Shown: positions 12,618 through 25,800, numbered from the stretch's first letter. The stretch is DNA of 64,000 bases from Eutrigla gurnardus (GCA_963514095.1 OY741277.1:8695409-8759408); one strand, 5' to 3'. A program made the numbers and translations. The notes: generated from the letters alone by a model not told the origin.

Positions 12618-13330
12618 AGAAACAGGAATGGAGGGGGTGAGAGAGACACAGAGGTTGACTGATGGAGAAATGCTGAGTGAATGTCATGATAATCCCGGAA
12701 AAAAAAGAAAGAAAGAAGAAAAGCAGTGAAGTACAAAGCGACCACAACTGAAGCCCTAAACCTCAATGAAGCCCACCACCTTATGATTACAGAGCGGTGC
12801 GGTTTATCTGGCAGGAGGTTCTTATACTTATTACAGTCATAATCTAAACTCCTCCTGTGTTCATGTTACAACACTTAGGCCTCCACATGACTAAAAGATC
12901 AGGTTCTTTAACCCTTTGTGGCACAGATCTGACTTTTCCCCAAAAAAATCTCACACTCGATAAGTGTTCGACACTGTACACACTGTCACAAGGCTTTTAA
13001 AGTGCTTCTTATGTTGCTGAGCTGGAGACATTTACGCTGCCTCTTTGAATGCAGACGTTGCACTGTTAGATCGCTACAAATGCACATTGTGGACGTGTAT
13101 TGCCTCTTAGAAGGCGTTAAGGGGTTAAGGAGGAGAGTAAGATCGATGGGCATGGAGAGAAGAAACGACGGAGAAACAGCCAAAGTGAAGCAGAGCGTTG
13201 GACCGAGCAACAGACAGACAGCATAGACTGGGATAGAGTGAGAGTCAGAGACAGGAAAAAAAGAGAGGGAGAGAATTAAAGCGACCACAACAGAAGCCCA
13301 AAGCCCACTAAGTCCCCTTCTCCTCATGAT
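12618..13330 (+). repeat. Imperfect direct duplication flanking a MITE-like block
   Basis: AAAGCGACCACAAC plus A/T GAAGCCC occurs at 12736-12758 and 13278-13300, each preceded by a GA-rich stretch with AAAAAAGA-type runs and followed by CCCAC. The possible MITE at 12908-13128 lies between. Confidence 0.6.
12908..13128. mobile_element. Possible TTAA-flanked MITE, ~221 bp
   Basis: TTAA occurs at both edges (12908-12911 and 13125-13128). The left terminus is CCCTTTGTGGC and the right terminus, reverse-complemented, is CCCCTTAACGCC, a weak inverted repeat. TTAA-CCC ends are typical of piggyBac-group elements. The inverted repeat is short and imperfect, so chance cannot be excluded. Confidence 0.35.
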
Positions 13331-13452
13331 GGTGGGGTGTGGTGTTGGGGAGCTGGCACAACTTCCTACAGTACAGCTCCCCTTTCGAAACATCTCATAT
13401 ATACACCCAGTCAGAGACAAAGTCACAGCTAACCACATCACAACGTGATGCA

Positions 13453-13476
13453 TGTGTGTGTGTGTGTGTGTGTGTG
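13453..13476 (+). repeat. (TG)12 microsatellite
   Basis: Uninterrupted TG run. Confidence 0.95.
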
Positions 13477-13554
13477 CTGCCAGGCTTACATAAAGCATAT
13501 GCTGCCTGAGCGTGTCAGAGCTATCTCTTGATCTCATCTGTCTTTTTATTGCCT

Positions 13555-13670
13555 AATCCCTGCCTCCTTGTCCCCCCCTTCCTCTTTACAGTCTATACCC
13601 CCCCTCCCCCTTTTCTCTTCTTCCTCTTCTCCCTTCACCCCCAAACACCCCTCTCCAGCTTTTTCCTCAA
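13555..13670 (+). repeat. Pyrimidine-rich tract with C runs
   Basis: Nearly pure C/T over about 115 bp, with C7-C8 runs and CTTCTTCCTCTTCT. Confidence 0.8.
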
Positions 13671-14311
13671 GGTTTTGAATATAACCTAAGTTGCTCTGGC
13701 AACATAGGATCCTTTCCATTCATGCCAATAAAGGTTTCCCCTTTTATACCCTCGCACACATCTGTCCGTCTCTCTGGGTTTGATGTGAGCCTTTTTCGTA
13801 TTGAACCTTTCAAAGTGTTCCCCCTTGCCATAGATGAGTTTCAGATAGTAGCCAAGCCACCATATGGGTCATTCATTGCACTTTCCCAACGGGTTGAGAG
13901 TGAGATGATGCTGTGCTCATGAATGTTTCATCCTGGTTTACATAACAGTGGCTCAGCTCTTTGGTAGCGCACACTGAATGTGTGATTCGGTAACGCTGTC
14001 TGTTCCACTCGCCCTCATCGCACCCTGTGTCTGTCTGTCAGTCTACCGTTCTCTGTCCCTTTACATTTGCCACTTTCTGTCTCATTTTGGGAAAATAACA
14101 GCATGCAATTGAGTAATATCATCATCATAACACTGCACAACCTCTCTAATTTTTTTCCCTCCCAATTCCAACTTGCCTAATTGGCATGGCAGGTTACATT
14201 TGTGCTAAAGCATTCACAAAAGGAAGTTGTAGATAAAGGAATAAAATGAAGAAGTGAAATATGCAATACGATAAAACAAATGAATAATTATCTGTATATA
14301 TGCAGGGAAAC

Positions 14312-14381
14312 GTACTTATTGTAAGTCGATTTGGACAAGAGCATCTGCTAAATGTCCTAAATGTAAATGTAATGTAAATGA
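14312..14381 (+). mobile_element. Teleost SINE/LINE 3'-tail motif, second copy
   Basis: Plus-strand copy of the same motif as 34674-34737: GTACTTATTGTAAGTCGATT, GAGCATCTGCTAAATGTCC, then repeated AATGTAA tail. It is more diverged than the other copy. Confidence 0.65.
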
Positions 14382-14664
14382 AACACAATAAAAATTAACT
14401 ATAGTAACTATTAACATGTATAAATCTGCACCAAAGTACATATAGTGATATACACTGAAGATTGCCTCAATCCTCAAAATCCTCAAGTACATCCAGATAA
14501 ATGAATCAAGTTCTTAACTCAAATCAAATCAAATATGTGGGAAGAATGCTGAATAGCAGTTGTGCTCAATGCCAAACCCCTAGAAATTGTTTGGCTTGAG
14601 ATAGAAACGAAAAACTGACTAAGAATCTCCAGCCAGGCTAGAAGCTCTGTGAAAATCTACTTAG

Positions 14665-14912
14665 CAGCAGCTAAATGCTCACACTGGCAATGCTAGCATG
14701 CTAATGTTCAGCAGGTATAATGTTTACCATGTTTAGCATTGTCATTTAGGGTGTTACCATGCAAAGCAACACAAGTAAAGCTTGTGTGAATGCCATTTGT
14801 TTTTAATGTATTGCTCATAAACCAAAGTATTGGACAGTTAAGATCTTATCTTCATCAAGGCATTTCACTGAAAACCAACCTCATGGTGGAACAAGGGGAA
14901 AAGCTGGGGCTA
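14665..14912 (+). repeat. Degenerate teleost dispersed repeat (GCTAGCATGCTAATG / CTCATGGTGG type)
   Basis: Carries GGCAATGCTAGCATGCTAAT, ATAAACCAAAGTATTGGAC, CATTTCACTGAAAACC and CCTCATGGTGG in the order I know from a widespread fish repeat. Internal parts are lost or altered. Family name not assigned. Confidence 0.55.
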
Positions 14913-16337
14913 AAGATATGAATTGGTGAAAAATGACGATTCTCACCAAGAAAACAATCACTTCAAACCAATTTAATTTAAATTCAAAGTCTAAAAACTT
15001 CCATGGCACAGGTAACAAAGACGCCGTGTGCACATAACACTCAACTGCTAGAGTTTCTACACCAACTTATAGTGTAAATCTCTACTGTATAGCAGCAAGA
15101 CAGCTAAGTGCAGGTTCACTGATGATTTGTCTTCTTCCCGTCTTGCCTCGAGGCAGCAGGAGACAAAGTGAGTTTCTGCCCTGCATGTCCATGTTCCCCC
15201 CAAAGAAGAAAACGCTATTCATTTTTTTTTTTTTTGGCAAGGTCATAAAGTCTGGAGTAAGTTATTTACAGCTTTGGTGAAATTGTATTCTTATTTGGAT
15301 TGTGAATAAGAAATACTGTATACGTGTTTTCTTTCTCCAGCCTGTTATATTGTGGCGTAATCCGAATTTGCAGACTGCTGTGTTAACTGTTCTACTCTTA
15401 TGCTCTAGTTCTATTGGTTCCTGCAATCCTGTATGAAGCGAAGAGTCATGTTGCTTTGAGCAACTTAGCTTTTATGTTTTTGCCTGCACAATAACTAAAG
15501 TTAACAATTTTGTAACTTCCTTGCGTGAGTCTGTCCGAGATTCAAATCACAACAAACATCTAAATTAGCTCGAGTTCAAACTTTCAAACTTTCCTGCTTC
15601 TCAGGGCCAGATTTATGGACATCAATGCGCAGCACAAATTTCATTCAATTTGTGCACAAAATCTGCCTTCAATTAGAGTCCAATTCACAAAGGCAGCAGA
15701 TAATTACACAATCAGTAAAAGGTGCTGCCTTCAAGGCTCATTCTGTGAGGGAATCAGGATCGACCTTTTTGCAGGAACGTCCCCGACTTCAGTTAACATG
15801 AACCGAGAAATTAGAGTTTTGTGAAACATTTCCGAACGACCCTGCATGTGCGATGAGTCAGATAAAGGGGGTAAAGTCGAGTTGAAATGAAACATGCCTT
15901 TTTTTAACCATTTAACCTCTGTATCTCTATATTATGCTACATTCTATGCCTGCCTACCTTTTAGCGGTTGAATCAAATGCAAAGGGATTGATTGAAATCC
16001 CTCTTGTACATCTAATATTCTGTTTCACTGGGGAATATGTCACAGTACAGATGGTAAAGACTATTTTATATCCATATCACTGGGACTTTAATAGCCGTTT
16101 ATACACATCTAATAATTTTTTTGTCTGAGTCATGAAACCCCATCCATAGTTGGTATTTTTTAAAGGACATGAATCCAAACAGAATCTACTGCAACTTATT
16201 GTGAATACACTATGCATGGGACGGTGTGTCTCCTTGAATTGTATTTGCAGTGAGCGAGTACTCCATCAGCTGTGGTCCAACACCAGCTCCCAAATCTGCC
16301 ATTATGTGTTTGCTGTGTTAAGTAAGGACAAAGATAC

Positions 16338-16889
16338 GTATGAGTCAGGTCCTCTTCGAGCCAAGTCCCTCTCGCCACCCATAAACACGAAAATAGTTCA
16401 AGTGTTTCCATGCTGGTTCAAATGGCTATTTCTAGATCGGTCCTGGTTGAAACCAGATTTCCTTCTCCTCTATACGTAGCCGCCACCACCACTACTGTGT
16501 TTGTCAGGTTCTTTTCGCCATTTATAAACGTGGTGTTGAGCAGACAGTCACTCATAAATGTCAGCATATGCCTCCACCCGTTGGCAGATATATATAAGCA
16601 GGGGCTCTCAACATCTCTTTAACGTCCAGTGAATATAGTTTTGCTCCCACCATGACACAGGGTCATGAAAAGATATTGCGACCCATATGAACAAAGCAAT
16701 AAGAATCCTTCATATATTCCCTGTCATGTCATCTCATATTTCACTCTCTTGTCTCTTGGTCAGTGTCCTCTGACGTACTCTCCGTCTAGGTGTTTGGAGT
16801 GGGGATAACTGTGTATGAGTCAGGTCTTCTGGTGTGTTTTGTTGAGATTTTGTCTCTTTCACTCTCTGTCAGGTCCTCTCGGCCATTTA
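16338..16889 (+). repeat. Decayed local duplication (GTATGAGTCAGGTC and GTCAGGTCCTCT words)
   Basis: GTATGAGTCAGGTC occurs exactly at 16338-16351 and 16813-16826. A GTCAGGTTCTTTTCGCCATT word at 16503 recurs as GTCAGGTCCTCTCGGCCATT at 16868. Spacing between the two words differs (165 and 55 bp). Confidence 0.65.
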
Positions 16890-17668
16890 GTAGACTGTGA
16901 AGCTGACAGACGATGCCCATGAATGATGAATGATGACTGGAGGTCTGTCTGCTGCCAACAGAATGCATAATACAGCACAGATACAGCGATTCCAGTCCTC
17001 TGCACCAGCCACATGGTGCTCTTACTGTATCACAGATCTGCTCTGGGCAGATCTGCCAATGATCCACTTAAAGTGGAAAGGCACTGAACACAGAATTCAG
17101 GCATGTTTTTCCTACCTAGAATCCTAAATGGAGAAGAAGCTAGCAAGAGTTGGTTGCGCCTGTGAATCACTGTCAAATTGAAGTAGTGAAAGATCTTCAG
17201 TGTGAACTTACTTGGTCGTAGACCTTATATGATGCATATATATATATAACGTAGGTGCCCTTTAATCATACTTTAAAGTTTGAAAAGTGGGGGGGTGGTG
17301 GTGGGCCAAGAAAAGAAAAAGTTTGAAAAAAAGTTGGTAACAAGCAAATATAATAAGAATGAAAGACTCATCTCATTTCATGATATATTTCTCAATATAT
17401 CTTGGAGACCTTTCAAGGAAGATGTGGGAGTGCATCTTTTCCTGCATACATTATGTCTGTATGTGTTGTGGATTGGGCCCAAGACACATCTGCAGCACAT
17501 GGACATGTTTACACGCCTGCATGTCCGTGCATATCTGATTGTGGTGGCTTAGTTATACCCGGAGTGTACAGCAACGTCTCTGTGCCTGTAATTGCATGCA
17601 TGCATGTGCTGCAGATGCCTGTACTGTAGATGTCTGTGTCCCAGTATAGAAGCATTTGCAGTTATGTC

Positions 17669-17670
<2 letters not shown>

Positions 17671-17699
<29 letters not shown>
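17671..17699 (+). repeat. (TG)14 microsatellite
   Basis: Uninterrupted, followed by TCTGTCTGTCTG. Confidence 0.95.
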
Positions 17700-17700
<1 letters not shown>

Positions 17701-17816
17701 TCTGTCTGTCTGTGTGTTCCTACTGTAGTATGTAGGTCACCAATATATTCCTGATGAGGTCTAGTCCTCTGGAGAACTCGACAGATATGAGGGCCTAAAT
17801 TAGATACTATTATCTG

Positions 17817-17828
17817 TCTCTCTCTCTC

Positions 17829-17860
<32 letters not shown>
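17817..17860 (+). repeat. Compound (TC)n(TG)n(AG)n microsatellite
   Basis: The TC and AG blocks are complementary and can pair around the TG block. It is flanked by near-direct repeats TAGATACTATTATCTG (17801) and TAGACACCATTATCAG (17866). Confidence 0.93.
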
Positions 17861-18018
17861 TGAACTAGACACCATTATCAGACAAGAGCCTCACAGGCAT
17901 GCGTGTTCAATTTTGTGCACATGCATGCTTTTACATGTAAAGAGCAGTATCATGAGTGTGTTTGTCCGTCTTTGTGCGTAGGTGTTAAATTGCATGCTAT
18001 TTCCAACATAATGTAATT

Positions 18019-18038
18019 TGTGTGTGTGTGTGTGTGTG
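18019..18038 (+). repeat. (TG)10 microsatellite
   Basis: Uninterrupted TG run. Confidence 0.93.
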
Positions 18039-18930
18039 AGTGTGAAAATGACACACTGGTATCATCTGATAGGCTGCCTCTTACCACTGACCTGAGACTG
18101 TAAACCTCAACCCTCCGTTTTAACGACTGTTGGCTCAGAAAGCCTGTCCATATTGCTGCTACAGAGCCAAACTACTAATAAGCCTCAAGCTCCACTCCAA
18201 GAAAACTAGGTGGCAATTGGCACAGCAGTGGCTGTGTGTTCAGGTGTTGCCAAAAGCAGGAAACGCATATAACATCCATAAGGGTTTGTTTTTCTAGCAT
18301 GAGGGTTGGAAAAAGATGATTTCATAACGTGTAAAATCTGCTAAATGCAGTGCTTTCCTTGCTTTGAAATGAATTAAAAATGGGTTTTTGGAAGAAGTCA
18401 GGGCGGCTGAATGTTTTCACAGACATGCTTTTGGACTGTGTCAATCACACGCCGAATTATTCCATGCATAGCTTCTTTTATTAAGCACTTTTGTGTGGCT
18501 AAAAAAAACCAAGGGCAATGATAATGAGGTATTAAGCGTACAAAATATTGCATCTTCTGTCACTTCCTCAATTAAAAAAAATGTGGCTTTCAGCATGACT
18601 GCTGATCTCCGACAGTTTTGAAACATTACATGTAATTCCCCTTTATTGCGGGATGTCTACATTTCCAGCCGCCCTACGGCTCGTAAGTCACAGGGACAAT
18701 GCCACATGCAGTCAATCTGTCAGACCAATTTGGAATTTTGCCAGAGCTCAGCCCCAAAAGTTACACTGAACCTGCAAGAAACGAACAGGGGAGCGAGAAT
18801 GTCTACCTTTGAAAAGCTTCATGCTTTGACCAAATCATATGCTGTCACTCCTAAGCTTTAGAAGGCCTGCACTTTTCATCAAAGCTCTTGATGGCTACCT
18901 TTCACAGTACTGTCGAATACACCCTCAAAA

Positions 18931-19105
18931 GCTTCCCTCCCTCCTTCCCTCCCTTCCAAATCTCTTTCTTCTTCCCTCCAATGTCGGCTACCCCTCTTCC
19001 CTGCCACTCCTTCCCCCTCCCTCAATCCCTCCATTCCCCTTGTCCTTAATCCCTCCATCCCTCCCTCCTCAATCAAACCCTCAAATCCCTCTAGGTTTTT
19101 TCTTC
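18931..19105 (+). repeat. Pyrimidine-rich tract (CCCTCCTT-type)
   Basis: About 175 bp almost free of G, with repeated CCTCC(A/C) words. Confidence 0.85.
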
Positions 19106-19445
19106 TTTCTCTGTGCATGCGTGACTTCAGTACTGTCAAGGTAGATGAAACATGAGGAATTCAGATTCATCACAGTCATAACCTGCCGTGATAATAATCC
19201 ACTACTATTCTTCCCATGTGGCGGTAGGCCGATGTTACTGGCCTTTTCGGGATTTATTTGCATATTTGTTTCCCCTTTGTTTCGTTTGATGAATTATTTA
19301 CCATGGAATGAAATGACAGCAGAGATCACTGATGATTGCTGTCGCGGGTGGATGGGTGTCTTTCTCCTCTTTGTAATTATTCCCTTTTTTCCTGATTTTC
19401 AATCAAGTTTTTCCACTCATGTTCCCCCTGTGACAACAGACCGAG

Positions 19446-19449
19446 AAAA

Positions 19450-19480
<31 letters not shown>
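19446..19480 (+). repeat. A21 run followed by (CA)7
   Basis: Poly-A directly abutting CA units; could be a retroposon tail, but no body is recognised to its left. Confidence 0.9.
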
Positions 19481-19653
19481 TGCATTTTAGCATTTCCAGT
19501 GGAACCTTTCCACTGTCTAGCGGGAGCGCAGCTTCCTTTGTTGTTATAATGATTACAGAGTAGGAAACAGCAGGAAAAAGAGGAGAGAAGGGAGAGAGTA
19601 GAGATCAAATGGAAAAAAAAAAATACTGTAAACACAAATGTGCTGGGAGGGCC

Positions 19654-19705
19654 ACCACCCACACACACAGGACAAACGGGTGAGAACCCACACACACACA
19701 CATCC
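19654..19705 (+). repeat. Two short CA arrays
   Basis: CA runs separated by about 20 bp. Confidence 0.85.
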
Positions 19706-20593
19706 TGCTCTTCATCATCTGACCAATCAAGCGACTCGATTAGCATAAGATAAACTACCACTAATAATTCAGCGGTGCAGTTTGTGATCCTTTTGAGTCA
19801 GTGTGAACACAAAGTCAAAAAAATGGGCCTCCAGGAGCCTCCAGGTTCGGATCGCTTACATCATTTGCACACAAAACAATGTCTTACGAGGCGTAATCAC
19901 AGTGAGTTGTGTCCACATAAGTGCCCGTGATTGTAAGCCTCAGAAACCGCATTCACAGTGTTCACCAGGATACACGCACAACATTACACTACCATGCTGT
20001 CCCTGTATTGCCCTATCCAGGAATAACAATGCATAATTCATGTCCCGAAGTCTCGTCTGCAGACAAAAAGTCAGCGTTTGCATTTATTATTTATTGAAAA
20101 CAGCTCACATGATGAATCCTTTAACAAACAGAGCTTCCAGTAAGCACTGTACCTATTTCTTCTCCTCTCGCTGTTTGTGTTTTGGCATAGATTTAAGTGG
20201 GCTCATTAGTCGAGATGAGGATGTAAGGAGAGGAGAGGAATGGCAAGGGGAGAGAGACAGAGAGGGAGAAGGAGAGAGAGAAAGGGGGAGTGAAGGAAGA
20301 AATGAGGCCAAAGGATAAAGGAATCATTTTTGTAAAGGTATGAATTAATGAGAAGCTGGTGCATCGCAAGCTAATTAATTTGACAATGAAATGCTTTAGG
20401 GACAAAGTTATAACTTTTAGGGCTTAGTATAATTTATATAGTAAAAGTTTACTATTGCTACCCGTTGGTTATTTGAAATGACTTAACTGCATTGCAAAAA
20501 CCTCGAGGTGGCAATGTATAATAATCTAATCTTTTCTTGTGCTTGATGCAATGCTACTACAAATCCAGCAGAATCAGTAAAGGGAAAGTCCAC

Positions 20594-20643
20594 AGCACAC
20601 ACACACAGACACACTATCGCACACACACTCACTCACACACACT
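20594..20643 (+). repeat. Interrupted CA microsatellite
   Basis: CA with GACA, TCGC and CTCA interruptions. Confidence 0.88.
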
Positions 20644-21567
20644 GTCACAGTTACACTTGTTGTTGTGCGGACGGTTTGCCTTGAGAACGAGAAGGCAATT
20701 TATCCTGGAACGAAAGGAGCATTTGCCATCCTATGCTAATGCAGTCATCACTTATTCCAGAGTACTTGCATTTTTTCCCCTTCTTCTACTCCACCCCTTC
20801 ACCATCCATCAATCATCGAAGGCATGAGGTATTATCTTAGCCGAACATTTTATATTCAGTCTCCCCTTAGATATGTGGATGCACACACACACACACAGTC
20901 ATTTTTGTTAAAAAAAAAAATCAAATCTGGTCCAGCAAAGGTTGAATAATTGATGCTTTATGTTAAAAAAGGAATGAAATAATCATACCCTGTTGGATGT
21001 TGGAGGAACATCAAACCCTGAGTTGGAGCTTGGCAGACTGGGCTGAGCGAGGGTAGGGGCCATATGTATTTGGGAAGGCTGCCCTGTGAAATAATAATGA
21101 ATAGCAAAGAGTTAGAGGATTAGGAGATTTTTGTTCTGCACTGTACCTGACACTTTGTGCATGCCCACCCATGCTTTTTACAGCATGACTAGGTTACACG
21201 TATCTTGCATTAATACAGCAGGAATTTCCCTGAAAAATCCTTTGGTTTGGTGGTGCCGGGGGAAACATTCCAGCAGGCCTGCAAAAATGGATAAACGGCT
21301 GCAGTAGCAAAATGACGCATTGCTCGCAAGAACTGCTGATCTAATGGGAAGATATTGGTGCCACTCCACAAGCAATGCATCTCAGGGGTGCAAGCGACAG
21401 CTTAGCAAGCGAGTGGGACTTCAGTAACAGCAAATTGTTCCATTTCCAAATCAAAAACATTAATTTTGCTTTCCGGGTTTGGTGTTGCTGACGTGTGTAT
21501 AAAGTTTGAAACAGATAAAATGATGATAGTCCACTTAAATGAAAAGAACATAAAGTTAATTTACTTC

Positions 21568-21586
21568 TTTTTTTTTTTTTTTTTTT
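21568..21586 (+). repeat. T19 homopolymer
   Basis: Single-base run. Confidence 0.95.
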
Positions 21587-21893
21587 ACTTAACCATTTAC
21601 AAAAGAGTTGAATAAAAACATTTCTGTACCATTATCTGCTGGCAATAAAAGCAGAATAACACACATCGTCATACTACTACAGATGAATGAGTATGCTTAG
21701 GGTTCAGTTCTGACCACACACACTTGACTTGGTGGATGGTTCGTAATAAACTATCAACACTCGGCTTTACCGTCTCATAAGCTTGTGGTGATGAAATGGA
21801 ATAATATCTGCGTGTTTGCTTCTGTAGACCAGTGGGCCTCGTTTTCGTGACTATAAAAGTCAGCCATGAATATATACTGTACATCTCTTAGAT

Positions 21894-21912
21894 GCACACA
21901 CACGCACACACA

Positions 21913-22006
<94 letters not shown>
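21894..22006 (+). repeat. Long CA microsatellite (~113 bp)
   Basis: CA run with two early variants (CGCA, CTCA), then about 45 uninterrupted units; the longest dinucleotide array in the window. Confidence 0.98.
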
Positions 22007-22007
<1 letters not shown>

Positions 22008-22548
22008 CCCTATGCATCATTGCTTCAAATGAAGATAAACTGTTTTTATGTTTAGGACCACCTTTTAAGATTGTCCCCATTTGGGATGCAACAACAGTGC
22101 ATGATGAATACATTCATTCCGAGCTCCAGTGAGAGCTGTGCAGCCGTGCATCTCCCACCGATATCTTTTCATGATTGTATGAAGGCTGTACAGTATAGAT
22201 TTTCCCATACAGCAACAGAGGGATATAAATGTTTATTATTATTACTGTTTCAGTTTCCCATTCGCCATCTGCGTTTCCTTGCCCACCACTTCCAATTTGC
22301 GTTTAACGAATGATCTCAGGGAATGAGATGTGGTGGGGTCAAGAAGTGCATTTGCTCTCTTTTTTCTCTGCGGGGCATGGAATTAGGATTTTATAGATAC
22401 TTTGGGGGTACTGTGCATAGGAATAAAGCACACGGTGTGACCAACATGATGAGTTGCTGGAGAGAGGGTGAGGAGGGAGGGTGACTGACAAAAAAGTGTC
22501 CTGTAAAATGAAAAAAAGAAAAATGGCAATTTGGAGTCAGAATAGAGA

Positions 22549-22583
22549 GGCTTATTTGGGGGGTGGATGGCTCCAAATAAGCC
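22549..22583. repeat. Hairpin, 11-bp arms
   Basis: GGCTTATTTGG (22549-22559) and CCAAATAAGCC (22573-22583), spaced by a 13-nt G-rich loop. Confidence 0.8.
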
Positions 22584-22878
22584 CTCTGAATGAGTATATG
22601 ACTATGTGGTGGACAAAGAGACAAAATGTAAATGAAGTGTCCCCATATTTGGTCCCTCCGTTGCTTTATCCATTAGAACTCTCCCCTCCTCAATCTGAGC
22701 CGTCTGACTTGAAATAGTGTTCTACTCAGGGGGGGCTTATTTTTTATTAATTCACTGTTTCCTCTGTTACAGGCCCCCTTCTATGTCGTCCACATTGCAA
22801 GAAGACCACCTCACAGGGATTTTCCCCTTCACCAGGTAACCACAAAGGAAGAAAAGAAGCACATTATCCACTTGTACA

Positions 22879-22896
22879 CCCCCCCCCCCCCCCCCC
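22879..22896 (+). repeat. C18 homopolymer followed by CA-rich DNA
   Basis: C run preceding ACACACGCAC. Confidence 0.95.
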
Positions 22897-25800
22897 AAAC
22901 ACACGCACAAGCTTTCTGTGCGATACAATGCTGACCACCGGCACAGCGAGAGACACACGCATGCACGCACACACAACATATTATCTTTATGAGGTGTTAT
23001 ACACCAGTGACCACCAACACAGGGTCTCACTGTTCTCTAATCCACACTCAGGCTGAATAGGAATTACACTGTCGGATTAATGGGGACTTTTAATTTGAGT
23101 CATTGTGAGTGCCCTTGATAATAGGAGTAGGTGCAGGAAGGAATACTATTGCCTCTGTATGATATTGTTAAATGTGTTACCACCGTACAGTTTCCCTCTG
23201 TATGCTCTGCTTCATATGCAAACAAACATCCGCTGCCAACAAATATGGCGGATTAGCCCCTCAAAGACCCAGAATGCAGCATGGCTTGATGTTGATTAGC
23301 AAGCCCTGTTATTACTTAATTACTGCTATGTTTTGTTACTTTCACCATGGCGGTTATTAAGGTGAATATACAAGTATAATGACGTTAATCTGCTAAGCGA
23401 ATTAAGTTAAGTAAGGCTCATGGTAATATATAGAATACGTCAGTACGTAATTCAGGGTCCACGAAGGAGAGTGAAAGAGAGAAAGGAAGGGAAGAGGCCA
23501 ACAGTCAGGCAGAAACAAAGGGAGAGAGAGGGAGATTGGCCCAAAGAACTTTTGCAGCAGAGTAGGGAAATCTTGTTGAATGGATGAACGGCTGCGTACA
23601 GCGAGGGAGAGGGAAAAGAGAGCTGTTTAGTGTTTATCATTCCTGAAGGCAACAATAGAATCCTCGATTTAAGCAGAACCATGGGACAAACAAAGGCAAG
23701 CTTACAGAAGTGCACTCTATCTTTCTTTTAGTCGTTCTCTCCTCCGTCTCGCGTCTTTCTTCCGTTCCACAAACCTGACAGCTGTTGTGATTACAGAAGT
23801 ATTGTATGTTAATTAAATAGAGTTGGATTCATTATATTGTGCACAAGGTCAGTGTGGTGCATTATGATTTCATCTCCCTGGGAACGAGAATACAATAACC
23901 AAACCCAAACTCGCAGTGGCTGCTGAGCCGTTTTACTTATTAAAATCGCACCGACAAACCTGCCCTTCAAAAATTGATTGAATTCCATCATTTATATGAC
24001 TTGTCATTCGGTCTCATTCTGCTTTTGGCTCTACTTCAACTTTGAGAAATAGAGAATCGCTGCTAACTTGAACATACACGCTTACATTAATTCTGTGGAT
24101 GAACAAAAACATGCACAGGCACACTGTGAATGAATGAATGTTTCTTCATTTTTAAGTTTGCGAAGCCCATTAGTGTGAATAAAATCAGCGTGCTTGTACG
24201 ACAGCGTTCACACAATTTCATTCCACCTACTCCACAAGAATTTACTATCTTGGGAAGTTTGATTCTAAACAAATGAGCTGCTGCTTCAAAGGCACACTGA
24301 ATAACAACTTCCACCAATGCAATTATTGTGCAACACAAACAAACACAAGGAATAAAATCTGAGGTAAAATTTAGGCGATTATTACAGATTTAGGCTTCTG
24401 AATACCTGTTTCCCTTTTCTTGACACCCCACTGACTCATAAGGCCTCCATTATTTATTTTGGTTGTTGTTTTTTTTGTTTTGCATTCTTCCTTGTTGACA
24501 GCTTCCAGCCTCACAGAAAGCAATTACTATCAGCAATGGAAGAGTTATTTACATCTTTTTATACGGGTCTTTTTGAATAAACTATGCATCATGCTATGTT
24601 GATATTATCATCATGCAAGATCTGACGATACAGATTTCTGAGGGAGGGAAAAGTGTCACATAAAACAGACTAGATGAGGGAGAAATGCCTTTACATAGGA
24701 ACAATAAGGTTGACTATCATTAATATTGCATATCCGTAGTCAGTTGATACTTATATTATGAAGAACGGACATTGAAATCATCAGTACAGAACGTTTAATC
24801 ACATCACTCTGCATTTTTACTTGAGCAAACATCAACACACAGGCTCCGTTCGGTGCAACTTTGATACAAATCAAAATGGACAAATGTATCTTTTGGCAGA
24901 ATGAAGAAAAAGAAAATAATGAAGTTGTATACAAAGATTCCCAGCTTGCCTAGTATTCGGCCATTCTCTTGCACAAAAGCAAATCCTGGACATTGTAAGA
25001 AAGCAAGAATGTCCTCAGAACATTCTTTTAAAAATATACGTGCTGAAAGAAAACATAATTCTAAGAAAATGTAATGTGAGCGTCAAAATATAATGTGCTC
25101 TTTTTCATGTGGCTGTGCACATTTGAATACAGCTGCTAAAATTACAATGTTTCACAGTCAGCACGGGATTGGGATGTGCTTCAAAATGGGCAAATTGGGA
25201 CACCCCTCGTTGATATGGAGATGCGTTTTGGCAGGGAAAATGGCACGCCTCATATATTATGCTAAAAAAATACACGTTTGAAAGGAAAAGTCGGATTCTG
25301 TAAGCAGGAAATTGGGGGTAAATTGGCACATCCACCCAGCTTTACATTAATTGTGCTTGTGCTATTGTCAGGGCGTTGCAGGGTGACAGACAGACGGGCG
25401 AGGGCTGACACATGTTTTTGGAGGAGTTTAATATTCAAATGCTCCTCATGTGTGAATACAGACACCTGGGGTAATCAGCTGGCTGCGAGTGCGTGGTGTT
25501 AGTGACATGCGATGCTGTATTTGCCCATAAGCCTGCCTGTCCCTGCCTGTCTGTGGTGTCAGGTACACTGGCACACTGTCATGTTTGCTGACTGATTAAG
25601 AACCATCCTGATACAAGAAATAAACATACTAGATACATTTTTTATATATATAAAATAGCTTTAAATTATGTAGGCATGGCATTTATTTCTGTTTAAGCTT
25701 TTGGTACGGCTGATCTCAATGCTATTAAAAATTCATTCACTGGTAATACCCTCCCACTCGCCCCTTTCCATCTCCCTTCCCCTGTCTCCCTCTGTAGTGC

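Larger units (their letters stand above)
13671..16337. other. No gene seen apart from listed repeats
   Basis: Includes an AAATC x4 run at 14519-14535. A segment at 15600-15790 (GGGCCAGATTTATGG and AATTCACAAAGGC words) may be another old dispersed repeat, not assigned. Confidence 0.55.
18040..21893. other. No gene seen apart from listed simple repeats
   Basis: Unique DNA; 20215-20300 is GA-rich, 20881-20899 is a short CA run. Confidence 0.6.

Noticed and set aside
12215..12640. 141-codon open frame on the plus strand
   Set aside because: Starts in GT-rich DNA and ends in GA-rich DNA; no supporting motif.
12986..13537. 183-codon open frame on the minus strand
   Set aside because: Crosses a CA/TG array, a possible MITE and GA-rich DNA; no coherent protein features.
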